Assembly (NCBI GenBank): GCA_900543795.1
Contig: UQSH01000002.1
Coordinates: 46,123-110,122, forward strand
DNA length: 64,000 nt
Direction of reading: 5' to 3'
Source: an uncultured Oscillospiraceae bacterium
Lineage (GTDB): Bacteria; Bacillota; Clostridia; Oscillospirales; Acutalibacteraceae
The notes beneath the pieces are model-generated. The model was not told the DNA's origin and searched no databases. It saw nothing but the letters and a program-made list of their open reading frames with translations. Positions 17,989 to 24,900 of the stretch are shown in pieces. Position 1 is the stretch's first letter. Each line of letters begins with the position of its first letter. The position numbers and the translations under genes are program-made.

Positions 17989-18226
17989 TAATTATTTTAT
18001 AATCCGTATTTAAAAATGAAACCGTGTCGCCGCTTTTTATTTTTTTGCCTCTTGCGGTGCATATTTCTTTATTAACCTTAACTCTACCGTCTAACACAAA
18101 TTGCTTTGCCATTGCGCCTGTTTCTGCCGCTCCTGCAAATTTTAAAAGGCTGTCAAGCTTAATAAACGGAGTTGATATTTTTATAATTTCTTCGTGCCTT
18201 TCGGCAATTTTAACCTTAATCTTCAT
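17978..18226 (-). CDS. yaaA: S4-domain RNA-binding protein YaaA
   Basis: The 82-residue protein has the S4 RNA-binding fold: 'FIKLDSLLKFAGAAETGAMAKQFVLDGRVKVNKEICTARGKKI', with the typical GxVxVNG-like turn. The gene between dnaN and recF is conserved in Firmicutes; YaaA of Bacillus subtilis (RlbA) aids 50S assembly. It lies three bases after dnaN and overlaps recF. Confidence 0.92.
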   Translation of the reverse strand: MKIKVKIAERHEEIIKISTPFIKLDSLLKFAGAAETGAMAKQFVLDGRVKVNKEICTARGKKIKSGDTVSFLNTDYKIINED

Positions 18227-18229
18227 ATA

Positions 18230-19348
18230 TTAATTATTATCCGTGTTTTTAAGTCTCATCGGTAAAACAAGGAAAAGAAAGCTTTCATCGCTTACAGGCA
18301 AAATTTTAACGGGGCTTATCGGTCCGCCGAGCTCTATTTTAACCTGATCCGTGTCTGCCGCATTTAGTGCGTCAAGCAAATATTTTGAATTAAAGCCTAT
18401 TTCAACTCTGTTTCCGCTGATGTTTGCGTGTGTATAATCAACAACTCTTCCAAGTGATGAAACTGTTGAAACTCTCATTTCATCGTTATCAAAAAGGCAT
18501 CTAATCGGGTTTTTTGAATTATTTTCAATAACGGGAATTGTTCTTTCAATGCAGGAAACTGCGTCATTTGTATTAATCAAAACTGTTGTTGTTGATGTTT
18601 TCGGAACTGCCGCATTATAATCAAGAAAATCTCCTTCAAGTAAACGGCTTATAATACTGTAATCCTCAACCTCAAAAATTATATGCCTTTTTCCAACGCT
18701 GATTTGAATATTCTTTTCCGTGTCGCTTCCGATAATTTTAATAAGCTCTCTTATCGTTTTTTTAGGAACAATAAAGGAAACATCCTCGCCGTCATATTTA
18801 ATTGTTTCCGTTCTTATTGCAAGTCTGTATCCGTCAACACCTATCAAACGAAGCTGATTTAATGTCATTTCAAACTTTAAGCCTGTGTGAACGGGCTTTG
18901 AATTTTCACTTTCTGCAACTGCAAAAAGCGTTTGCATAACCATATTTTGAAGAAGCGCTTGATTGATAAATAAAGGGTATCCTCCCGAAACGCTCGGAAG
19001 CTCCGGATATTCATCTGCACTGATGCCCGTAATATTATATTGAGCCGCACCGGCAGTAATTGAAACGGATGTTCCGCTTGTTTCAAACGAAACCGTTTGA
19101 GAATTAATTTTTCTGATAATATCGCAAAGAATTTTTGCATTAATAACTATTGCACCCGGCTCGGTAACGGTTGCCTGCATAATTGTGTTTATTCCAAATT
19201 CAAAATCATATCCTGTAAGGCTTAATGTGTCTGAGCCGCATTCAACAAGAATTCCCTCAATTGTGGGAATTGTTACCTTTGTGCTGACCGCTCTCATAAC
19301 ATTATTGCAGGATTCGCTCAATTTTTTTGCATCGCAGGTAAATTTCAT
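18230..19348 (-). CDS. dnaN: DNA polymerase III beta subunit (sliding clamp)
   Basis: The 372-residue protein has the three-fold clamp pattern: 'MKFTCDAKKLSESCNNVMRAVS', 'ISADEYPELP' and the hydrophobic-pocket segment 'GVDGYRLAIRTETI', ending in 'SFLFLVLPMRLK', the C-terminal Met-Arg-Leu motif. It encircles DNA to hold the replicative polymerase. A GGGAGG ribosome site precedes the ATG. The 221-base gap to dnaA carries one exact TGTTGAAAA box and degenerate ones. Confidence 0.98.
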   Translation of the reverse strand: MKFTCDAKKLSESCNNVMRAVSTKVTIPTIEGILVECGSDTLSLTGYDFEFGINTIMQATVTEPGAIVINAKILCDIIRKINSQTVSFETSGTSVSITAGAAQYNITGISADEYPELPSVSGGYPLFINQALLQNMVMQTLFAVAESENSKPVHTGLKFEMTLNQLRLIGVDGYRLAIRTETIKYDGEDVSFIVPKKTIRELIKIIGSDTEKNIQISVGKRHIIFEVEDYSIISRLLEGDFLDYNAAVPKTSTTTVLINTNDAVSCIERTIPVIENNSKNPIRCLFDNDEMRVSTVSSLGRVVDYTHANISGNRVEIGFNSKYLLDALNAADTDQVKIELGGPISPVKILPVSDESFLFLVLPMRLKNTDNN

Positions 19349-19569
19349 ATTTTTTCCTCCCTTTAAGAAGATATTAATTCATTTATAATAGTATCAGTAA
19401 GCAGTGTTTAAATTGTTTAAAACCTTTAAATGCCTTTATATTATGCAAAAAAGCAACTGCTTTTTATGTTGAATTTTTTATTGAAAAAATGTTTTAATTG
19501 TTTAAAAAAATCAATTTCAACATATATGTTTAAAAAAATGATGTTAAAAACTAAAAAGATGTTGAAAAT
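19349..19569. promoter_or_regulatory. dnaA-dnaN intergenic region with DnaA-box-like words and a hairpin
   Basis: The AT-rich 221-base gap holds one exact TGTTGAAAA (19560-19568), near-matches ATTTCAACA (19514-19522) and TGTTGAATT (19467-19475), and many TGTTTAAA/TGTTAAAA words. A small hairpin with A- and T-runs (AAAAAGC/GCTTTTT, 19448-19465) may end the dnaA transcript. A minus-strand TTTAAA/TATTAT pair (16 apart) near 19385-19412 may be the dnaN promoter. Confidence 0.5.
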
Positions 19570-20931
19570 TTAAGAACCTGTTTTAACATTATTTATAATA
19601 TCGTTTACCTTTCTTTCAAGCTTTGAATCGTTTTCAATCATTTTTGAAATATCGTTAATATTATAAATAACGGTTGAATAGTTCTTGCCGAAATCGGCAC
19701 CTATCTGTTCATAGGTTAGGTTTGTTACCTCTCTTATGATATACATACAGATTTTTCTTGCATGAGTAACAGATGCCTTTTGCTTTGATGATTTAATATC
19801 ATCAACCGAAACTCCCTCTGTTCTTGAAACCTCTTCAAGTATTTTTTCAATTGTAACGGGAATAGGCGGAATATCGTCGTCTATAACATCCTTAATAACC
19901 TTTTGTGCAAGAGCAATGGTGGGTGCGTGGCCGCTAAGCTCACTCATTGCGTGAAGCTTTTTTGTTGTTCCTTCAAGCTGGCGAATGTTTGTTTTGATTT
20001 TTTCGGCTATGTAAGCAACAACATCATCATTTATTTTAAAATTAAGAAGCTTTGCTTTATTTTTTATTATTGCGCAGCGTGTTTCAAATTCGGGAGACTG
20101 AATATCTGCCAAAAGTCCGTTTTCAAATCTTGAACAAAGCCTTTCGGTTAAGCTTTGAATTTCCTTTGGCGGACGGTCGGAGGTTAAAACGATTTGCTTT
20201 CCATTTTCAATAAGAGAATTAAAGGTGTGGAAAAATTCCTCCTCCGTTCTTTCCTTTCCGCCTATAAACTGAACATCATCAATTAATAAAACATCGATAT
20301 TTCTGAATTTAGAGCGAAAATCATCAACCGTTTTTTTGCCGAGAGCATTAATAAATTCGTTTGCAAAATCCTCTGCACGAACATAAAGAATACGCATATC
20401 GGGAAAATTTTTGCGTATTTCATAGCAGATAGCATTTAAAATGTGAGTTTTTCCAAGACCTGATTTTCCGTAAATGAAAAGAGGATTATAATTACCGAAG
20501 GAATTATTTTGCTTAATATGTCCGCCCGGATCCTCCGCAACTGCCATTGCCGCTCTGTAAGCAAATCTGTTTGACGGACCTTCGATAAAGGTATCAAAGG
20601 TAAATTGATAATTAGTGTGAATTTCCTCTATTTGAGGCTGCTCTGTTTTTTTCTCATCAGAAGCATCAACAAACATAGTGGGGTCATAAAGATATTCAAT
20701 ATTTACCTCAAAGCCCAAAACTTTGTTAAAGGCATTTTGAATAAGCTCGCCGTATTGCGATTTAACAATTTTTTTCTTAACCTCGCTTGAAAAGCTTAAA
20801 AAAACAACATTGTTTTCAAATCCGCTTAATTTAATGGGCTTCAACCAGGTGTCAAATCCAACCTGCGTTATGTTTGATTCAGCCTTGCAGCAGTCAAGAA
20901 CGGCAAGCCATATATCGTTATATGTTTCCAT
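19570..20931 (-). CDS. dnaA: Chromosomal replication initiator protein DnaA
   Basis: The start chosen is the ATG at 20931, seven bases after GAGGAG, giving 453 residues; an upstream in-frame codon would add 15 residues without such a site. Domain I opens METYNDIWLAVLDCC. Domain III has Walker A 'GKSGLGKTHIL' and Walker B 'LLIDDVQFIGGKERTEEEFFHTFN'. Domain IV has 'HARKICMYIIREVTNLTYEQIG'. The signature that is normally Gly-Arg-Asp-His-Thr-Thr-Val reads Gly-Lys-Asn-Tyr-Ser-Thr-Val (about residues 415-421), one residue shorter and with the base-reading Asp, His and Thr replaced. This fits a changed DNA box (TTTTCAACA). DnaA unwinds oriC and loads the helicase. Confidence 0.97.
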   Translation of the reverse strand: METYNDIWLAVLDCCKAESNITQVGFDTWLKPIKLSGFENNVVFLSFSSEVKKKIVKSQYGELIQNAFNKVLGFEVNIEYLYDPTMFVDASDEKKTEQPQIEEIHTNYQFTFDTFIEGPSNRFAYRAAMAVAEDPGGHIKQNNSFGNYNPLFIYGKSGLGKTHILNAICYEIRKNFPDMRILYVRAEDFANEFINALGKKTVDDFRSKFRNIDVLLIDDVQFIGGKERTEEEFFHTFNSLIENGKQIVLTSDRPPKEIQSLTERLCSRFENGLLADIQSPEFETRCAIIKNKAKLLNFKINDDVVAYIAEKIKTNIRQLEGTTKKLHAMSELSGHAPTIALAQKVIKDVIDDDIPPIPVTIEKILEEVSRTEGVSVDDIKSSKQKASVTHARKICMYIIREVTNLTYEQIGADFGKNYSTVIYNINDISKMIENDSKLERKVNDIINNVKTGS

Positions 20932-20981
20932 TAAAAAACTCCTCTGCTCTATCTCTCTTTTTAAACATAAAATCAATTAAT

Positions 20982-21033
20982 TGTTGAAAATAATATACAG
21001 GCTTATTATATCATCTAATTTTAAAATATACAA
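20982..21033 (-). promoter_or_regulatory. dnaA promoter with downstream TTTTCAACA box
   Basis: Minus-strand TTGTAT (21028-21033) and TATAAT (21005-21010) are 17 bases apart, putting the start near 20998. The 9-mer TTTTCAACA (20982-20990) then lies at about +8 to +16, a place suited to DnaA autorepression. Confidence 0.6.
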
Positions 21034-21145
21034 TAGTTTATTAATAAATATTTAATATAAATATATTATAGATATAATATAAACTAAAAGAATATAAAAT
21101 TAAAGTAATTAAAAACATAAATATTACCTAAAAGCAGGGAAAAAT
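21001..21145. other. Extremely AT-rich stretch upstream of dnaA (possible unwinding element)
   Basis: About 140 bases are almost only A and T, without genes, between dnaA and a divergent gene. Genes to the left run mostly on the minus strand and genes to the right start on the plus strand, as expected around an origin. Only one exact TTTTCAACA word is nearby, so the oriC assignment is tentative. Confidence 0.4.
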
Positions 21146-21149
21146 TAAT

Positions 21150-21210
21150 TTAAGCAAGCGAGATAAATCCGAATAAGTTTTTTATGAACGGATTTATTTC
21201 GCTTGCTTAA
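21150..21210. repeat. Long near-perfect palindrome (22-bp arms)
   Basis: Arms at 21150-21171 and 21189-21210 match over 22 bases with one G-T-compatible mismatch; the loop is 17 bases and T/A rich. The arms begin TTAAGCAAGCGA. No T-run follows, so it is not a plain terminator. It lies 46 bases before the GTG start of the next gene. Confidence 0.85.
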
Positions 21211-21255
21211 TGTTAAATCATAATGTATAATGATTTTTGAAAAGAAAAAAGGGCG

Positions 21256-22182
21256 GTGAAAAAAATAAGAATATTTAAAAACAGAGGCGATATTTATATT
21301 CCGTCCGCAGATTTAAAAGCAGATAAGGAAAAAAGAATTTTATTAATTGCACTTGCCTTTATTATTGTTTTCACAATTGTTTTTCTTTTTATATTCGGAA
21401 TAAAATATGATTTTTCGGTAAAAAAATTTTTTACTCCCGAAAATATTGAAAAGAAAAATGAAGAAATTATAGAACAGCTTCCCGAGGTCAGCGGAAAAAC
21501 AAATTATCTTTTTGTTTTAAGTAATAAAAACACTAACGAAATGTTTTTTTGCTCTCTGATTCAGGTTGATATGGACACGGTTTCATATAAATCCTCCTGC
21601 CTTTCGGCAGAAACACAGATAGACGGAAAAAAGATTTCCGAAATTTACAAAATCTCGGGTGCCGGCGGTGTTTTAAACGAATTAAACGGATATTTGGGCG
21701 TTAATATTGATTATTACATAGACGAAAGCTTTGAGGATTATAAGGATATGTTCAACGCTATGGGAAGCGTTAATTACACCGTTTTAAGCGATATTAAATA
21801 TAAAGACACATCACGCTACGGCTATAATATAAAAATAAAATCCGGGGAAAGAAAATTTGACGGTGATACGGCAACAAAGCTTCTTCGGTATTATGTTGAG
21901 CAGGAGCAAAATTTTTCAGCGGCAAACGATTTTATACTTGCCGCACTCACTCAGCAGATAAGCAGCGAAAGCTATGAAAAAAGAGAAGCCCTGTTCAGCA
22001 AGTTTATAGAATGCTCTCAAACAAATATAACGGTAAAAAATTTCACTCTCGGAATAAACGCAATGAAGGTGCTTTCAAGCCCAACAACCGGCGTTAATGT
22101 ATATAGTGTTCCCGTAAAATATGAGGGTAATATTTTAACAACATCATCAATAGATGAAATAAAAGGATATTTTATGAAATAA
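21256..22182 (+). CDS. Divergent LytR-CpsA-Psr-like membrane protein
   Basis: The 308-residue protein starts with GTG after an AAAGGGCG site. It has a basic cytoplasmic N-terminus, one membrane helix (about residues 28-52, 'ILLIALAFIIVFTIVFLFIFGI'), and an extracellular part with an LCP-like outline: 'NYLFVLSNKNTNEMFFCSLIQVDMDT', 'GVNIDYYIDESFEDYKDMFNAMGSVNYTV' and 'DGDTATKLLRY'. The catalytic Arg and Asp positions of true LCP domains ('PRDT', 'RADRQ') are not evident, so it may be a non-catalytic relative. It sits 12 bases upstream of folE and may be cotranscribed. The domain call is inference from pattern, not from a search. Confidence 0.6.
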   Translation: MKKIRIFKNRGDIYIPSADLKADKEKRILLIALAFIIVFTIVFLFIFGIKYDFSVKKFFTPENIEKKNEEIIEQLPEVSGKTNYLFVLSNKNTNEMFFCSLIQVDMDTVSYKSSCLSAETQIDGKKISEIYKISGAGGVLNELNGYLGVNIDYYIDESFEDYKDMFNAMGSVNYTVLSDIKYKDTSRYGYNIKIKSGERKFDGDTATKLLRYYVEQEQNFSAANDFILAALTQQISSESYEKREALFSKFIECSQTNITVKNFTLGINAMKVLSSPTTGVNVYSVPVKYEGNILTTSSIDEIKGYFMK

Positions 22183-22193
22183 CAGGAGAGGCT

Positions 22194-22751
22194 ATGGATA
22201 AGGAAAAAATAGAAAAAGCCGTTAGGGAAATTTTAATTGCCGTCGGCGAGGATCCAAACAGAGCAGGATTAAAGGAAACTCCTCGCAGGGTTGCAAATAT
22301 GTATGAGGAAATGTTTGCAGGTCTTTCGCAGGATCCAAGGCAGCATTTAAAGCTTTTTGATGAAAAATCAAACGATGAAATGGTTATTGTTCGTGATATT
22401 CCGTTTTCGTCAATGTGCGAGCATCATCTTCTGCCGTTCGTAGGCAAGGCGCATATTGCATATATTCCGAGCAACAACAAAATTATCGGCCTTTCAAAGC
22501 TTGCAAGAATCGTTGATAATTTTGCAAAAAGACCTCAGGTTCAGGAAAGATTAACACATGATATTGCGGATTTCCTTGATGAAAGCTTATCTCCAAAGGG
22601 CGTTGCGGTTATTATTGAGGCAGAGCATATGTGTATGAGCATTAGAGGGGCAAGGGCTTCGGGAAGCAAAACACAAACCTCTGCGTTAAGAGGAATTATC
22701 CGCTCTGACGCACGCACAAGAGCAGAGGCGCTTGCGCTTCTTGATAAATAA
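22194..22751 (+). CDS. folE: GTP cyclohydrolase I (FolE)
   Basis: The 185-residue protein has the type I signature 'FSSMCEHHLLPFVGKAHIAYIP' with Zn-binding Cys and His, and 'MCMSIRGARASGSKTQTSALRG' near the end with the second Zn cysteine. It turns GTP into 7,8-dihydroneopterin triphosphate, the first step to folate. It leads the folE-folP-ybjQ-like-folB-folK run; a GAGAGG ribosome site precedes the ATG. Confidence 0.97.
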   Translation: MDKEKIEKAVREILIAVGEDPNRAGLKETPRRVANMYEEMFAGLSQDPRQHLKLFDEKSNDEMVIVRDIPFSSMCEHHLLPFVGKAHIAYIPSNNKIIGLSKLARIVDNFAKRPQVQERLTHDIADFLDESLSPKGVAVIIEAEHMCMSIRGARASGSKTQTSALRGIIRSDARTRAEALALLDK

Positions 22752-22762
22752 GAGGAAAAGCA

Positions 22763-23569
22763 ATGATTTGGAAATGCTGCGAAAAAGAAATTGAATACGG
22801 CACAAAAACTCTTATAATGGGAATTGTTAATATAACCCCCGATTCCTTTTCAGACGGCGGAGATAATTTTTTGCCCGATGCGGCAATTGAAGCCGCCCTG
22901 CAAATGGAAAAGGACGGCGCAGATATAATTGATTTGGGAGCGCAGTCAACCCGTCCGGGATACACTTTAATTTCTCCCGAGGAGGAATGGAAGCGAATGG
23001 AGCCCGTTTTAAAGGGATTAAAGGGAAAAATAAGCGTTCCGCTTTCGGCAGACACCTTTTATCCCGAGGTTGCCGAAAAAGCAATTAAAGGCGGCGTAAG
23101 CATTGTTAATGATGTTTCGGGTATTATTTCACGGGATATGGCTCAAACCGTTAAAAAAACAGGCGCAGGCTGGATAATAATGCACAACGGTGCAGGAGAT
23201 ATTGAAGAGGTTAGGGATTTTTTTAAAAAATCGGCAGAGGAAATTAGAAAAATCGGAATTAACAAAAACCAAATTTGCTTTGATATGGGAATAGGCTTTG
23301 GAAAAACACGCCCGCAGGATATGAGCTTAATTGCAAATGCTCAAAAATATAAGCTTTCGGGATATCCTCTTTTGCTTGGCACAAGCAGAAAAAGAGTTAT
23401 AAAAGAGGGAAGCGGGCAGGAAAATCCAAAAGAGCGTATTTACGGCAATATTGCGGCAGACACGGCGGCAATTTTCGGCGGAGCGGATATTATAAGGCTT
23501 CACGATGTTAAAAACGAAAAGCAGGGCGTTTATATGGCAGACGCACTTAAAGGCGCACAAAAAATTTAA
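22763..23569 (+). CDS. folP: Dihydropteroate synthase
   Basis: The 268-residue TIM-barrel enzyme has the pterin and phosphate motifs 'MGIVNITPDSFSDGG' (residues 19-33) and 'DLGAQSTRPG', then 'SADTFYPEV' and 'GASRKR'-type 'LLGTSRKRVIK'. It joins p-aminobenzoate to the pterin and is the sulfonamide target. It starts 11 bases after folE. Asp/Asn residues of the active site are intact. Confidence 0.97.
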   Translation: MIWKCCEKEIEYGTKTLIMGIVNITPDSFSDGGDNFLPDAAIEAALQMEKDGADIIDLGAQSTRPGYTLISPEEEWKRMEPVLKGLKGKISVPLSADTFYPEVAEKAIKGGVSIVNDVSGIISRDMAQTVKKTGAGWIIMHNGAGDIEEVRDFFKKSAEEIRKIGINKNQICFDMGIGFGKTRPQDMSLIANAQKYKLSGYPLLLGTSRKRVIKEGSGQENPKERIYGNIAADTAAIFGGADIIRLHDVKNEKQGVYMADALKGAQKI

Positions 23570-23599
23570 AATAAAAAAATTTGAAAAAGGAGAAAAAAT

Positions 23600-23923
23600 A
23601 TGATAAGTGTAACAACACCAACGCTTGAAAACGGCGTTATAGTTGAGTACAAGGGACTTGTAACAGGCGAGGTTGTTGCCGGAATAAACTTTATTAAGGA
23701 TTTCGGTGCATCAATCAGGAATATAGTTGGCGGCAGATCCTCCGGCTATGAGGAGGAGCTTGCCAACGCAAGAGAAAAGGCAATCAAAGAAATGGAGGTT
23801 CGTGCCTCGCAGATGGGCGCAAATGCCGTTGTGGGCGTTGATATTGATTATGAAACCTTCGGAAATGCAGGAATGCTTATGGTTTCCGCAACAGGCACGG
23901 CGGTTGTTGTTCAAAACAAATAA
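23600..23923 (+). CDS. YbjQ/UPF0145 family protein
   Basis: The 107-residue protein has the UPF0145 pattern: 'GLVTGEVVAGINFIKDFGASIRNIVGGRSSGYEEELANARE', 'ASQMGANAVVGVDIDYE' and 'MLMVSATGTAVVV'. Family members form pentameric shells and are called heavy-metal-binding-like, but no activity is established. A strong AAGGAG site precedes it. Its last base is the first base of folB's ATG, so it is embedded in the folate operon, an unusual place (see findings). Confidence 0.88.
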   Translation: MISVTTPTLENGVIVEYKGLVTGEVVAGINFIKDFGASIRNIVGGRSSGYEEELANAREKAIKEMEVRASQMGANAVVGVDIDYETFGNAGMLMVSATGTAVVVQNK

Positions 23924-24291
23924 TGGATAAGATTTTAATAAAGGGCTTAAAGCTTTTTGCATATCACGGAGTAAATCCGGAGGAAAAGGAAAACGGTCAG
24001 GATTTTATTTTTGATATTGAGCTGTATGTTAATATGAACAAGGCGTGCCACAGCGATAATGTTGAGGATACCGTTTCCTATGCAAAGGTTGTTAAAACAG
24101 TTCGCAGAGTTTTTACTGCGCAGAAATATGATTTGCTTGAAAGGTGTGCAGAAATAACCGCTCAGGCAATTCTTGATGAATACAGCGAGGTGTTGAGGGT
24201 TGATTTAACCCTTAAAAAGCCTCAGGCGCCCGTAAATGCCGAATTTGAATATATGGGCGTTAATATAGTCAGAAGCAGGGATAATATTTAA
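23923..24291 (+). CDS. folB: Dihydroneopterin aldolase
   Basis: The 122-residue protein has 'GLKLFAYHGVNPEEKENGQDFIFDIEL', the FolB opening with catalytic Tyr and Glu, 'DTVSYAKV' and 'LLERCAE'. It cleaves dihydroneopterin to hydroxymethyl-dihydropterin. Overlap with the previous stop (TAATGG arrangement) and folK one base after its stop show tight coupling. Confidence 0.95.
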   Translation: MDKILIKGLKLFAYHGVNPEEKENGQDFIFDIELYVNMNKACHSDNVEDTVSYAKVVKTVRRVFTAQKYDLLERCAEITAQAILDEYSEVLRVDLTLKKPQAPVNAEFEYMGVNIVRSRDNI

Positions 24292-24292
24292 A

Positions 24293-24793
24293 ATGAAGTA
24301 TGTTTTAGGCGTTGGAACAAATTTGGGAAACAAAAGGGAAAATATTGAAAGGTGCATAAATTCAATTAATTTAACACCCTACACAGATGTGTTAATGCGT
24401 TCGGGAATTTATGAAACAGAGCCCGTTGGCTATGCAAGGCAGGATAATTTTTATAACTGCGTTTTGCTTGTTGAAAGCGAGCTTGAGCCGAATGAAATGC
24501 TCGGTCTGTGCCTCGGAATTGAAAGCGGCTTCGGCAGAAAAAGGGGAATTTTAAACGGCCCGAGAATACTTGATATAGACCTTTTGCTTGCAGAAGGCGT
24601 TAAGCTTGAAACAAAAAATCTTTCCGTTCCTCATCCGAGAATAAGGGAAAGGCGCTTCGTTTTGCAGCCAATGCTGGATTTGTTTCCAAGCGGCACTGCG
24701 TTTGATTATGAATTTGCAAGCTATATTGATAAAATTGAGGGGCAAGCAGTTGTTCAGGCAGAGCCTCCCGAGAATTATTATATAGAAGATTAA
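24293..24793 (+). CDS. folK: 2-amino-4-hydroxy-6-hydroxymethyldihydropteridine pyrophosphokinase
   Basis: The 166-residue protein has HPPK motifs 'VLGVGTNLGNKRENIERCI', 'GPRILDIDLLL' (the Asp pair that binds Mg2+) and 'VPHPRIRERRFVLQPM'. It phosphorylates the pterin before FolP. It closes the folate operon, ahead of a strong terminator. In many relatives folB and folK are fused; here they are separate. Confidence 0.96.
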   Translation: MKYVLGVGTNLGNKRENIERCINSINLTPYTDVLMRSGIYETEPVGYARQDNFYNCVLLVESELEPNEMLGLCLGIESGFGRKRGILNGPRILDIDLLLAEGVKLETKNLSVPHPRIRERRFVLQPMLDLFPSGTAFDYEFASYIDKIEGQAVVQAEPPENYYIED

Positions 24794-24816
24794 ACCGAAT
24801 TAAAAAACAAAATGCG

Positions 24817-24850
24817 AAATGCCGCAGGAGCGCTTGCTTCTGCGGCATTT
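24817..24850 (+). terminator. Terminator of the folate operon
   Basis: A 10-bp perfect stem (AAATGCCGCA/TGCGGCATTT) with a 14-base loop containing a further small pairing is followed by a T-rich tract. Confidence 0.8.
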
Positions 24851-24900
24851 ACCGTATCTTTAATATTTTCTTTTTTAATCAATCTTTTTTTGAGATGTTT

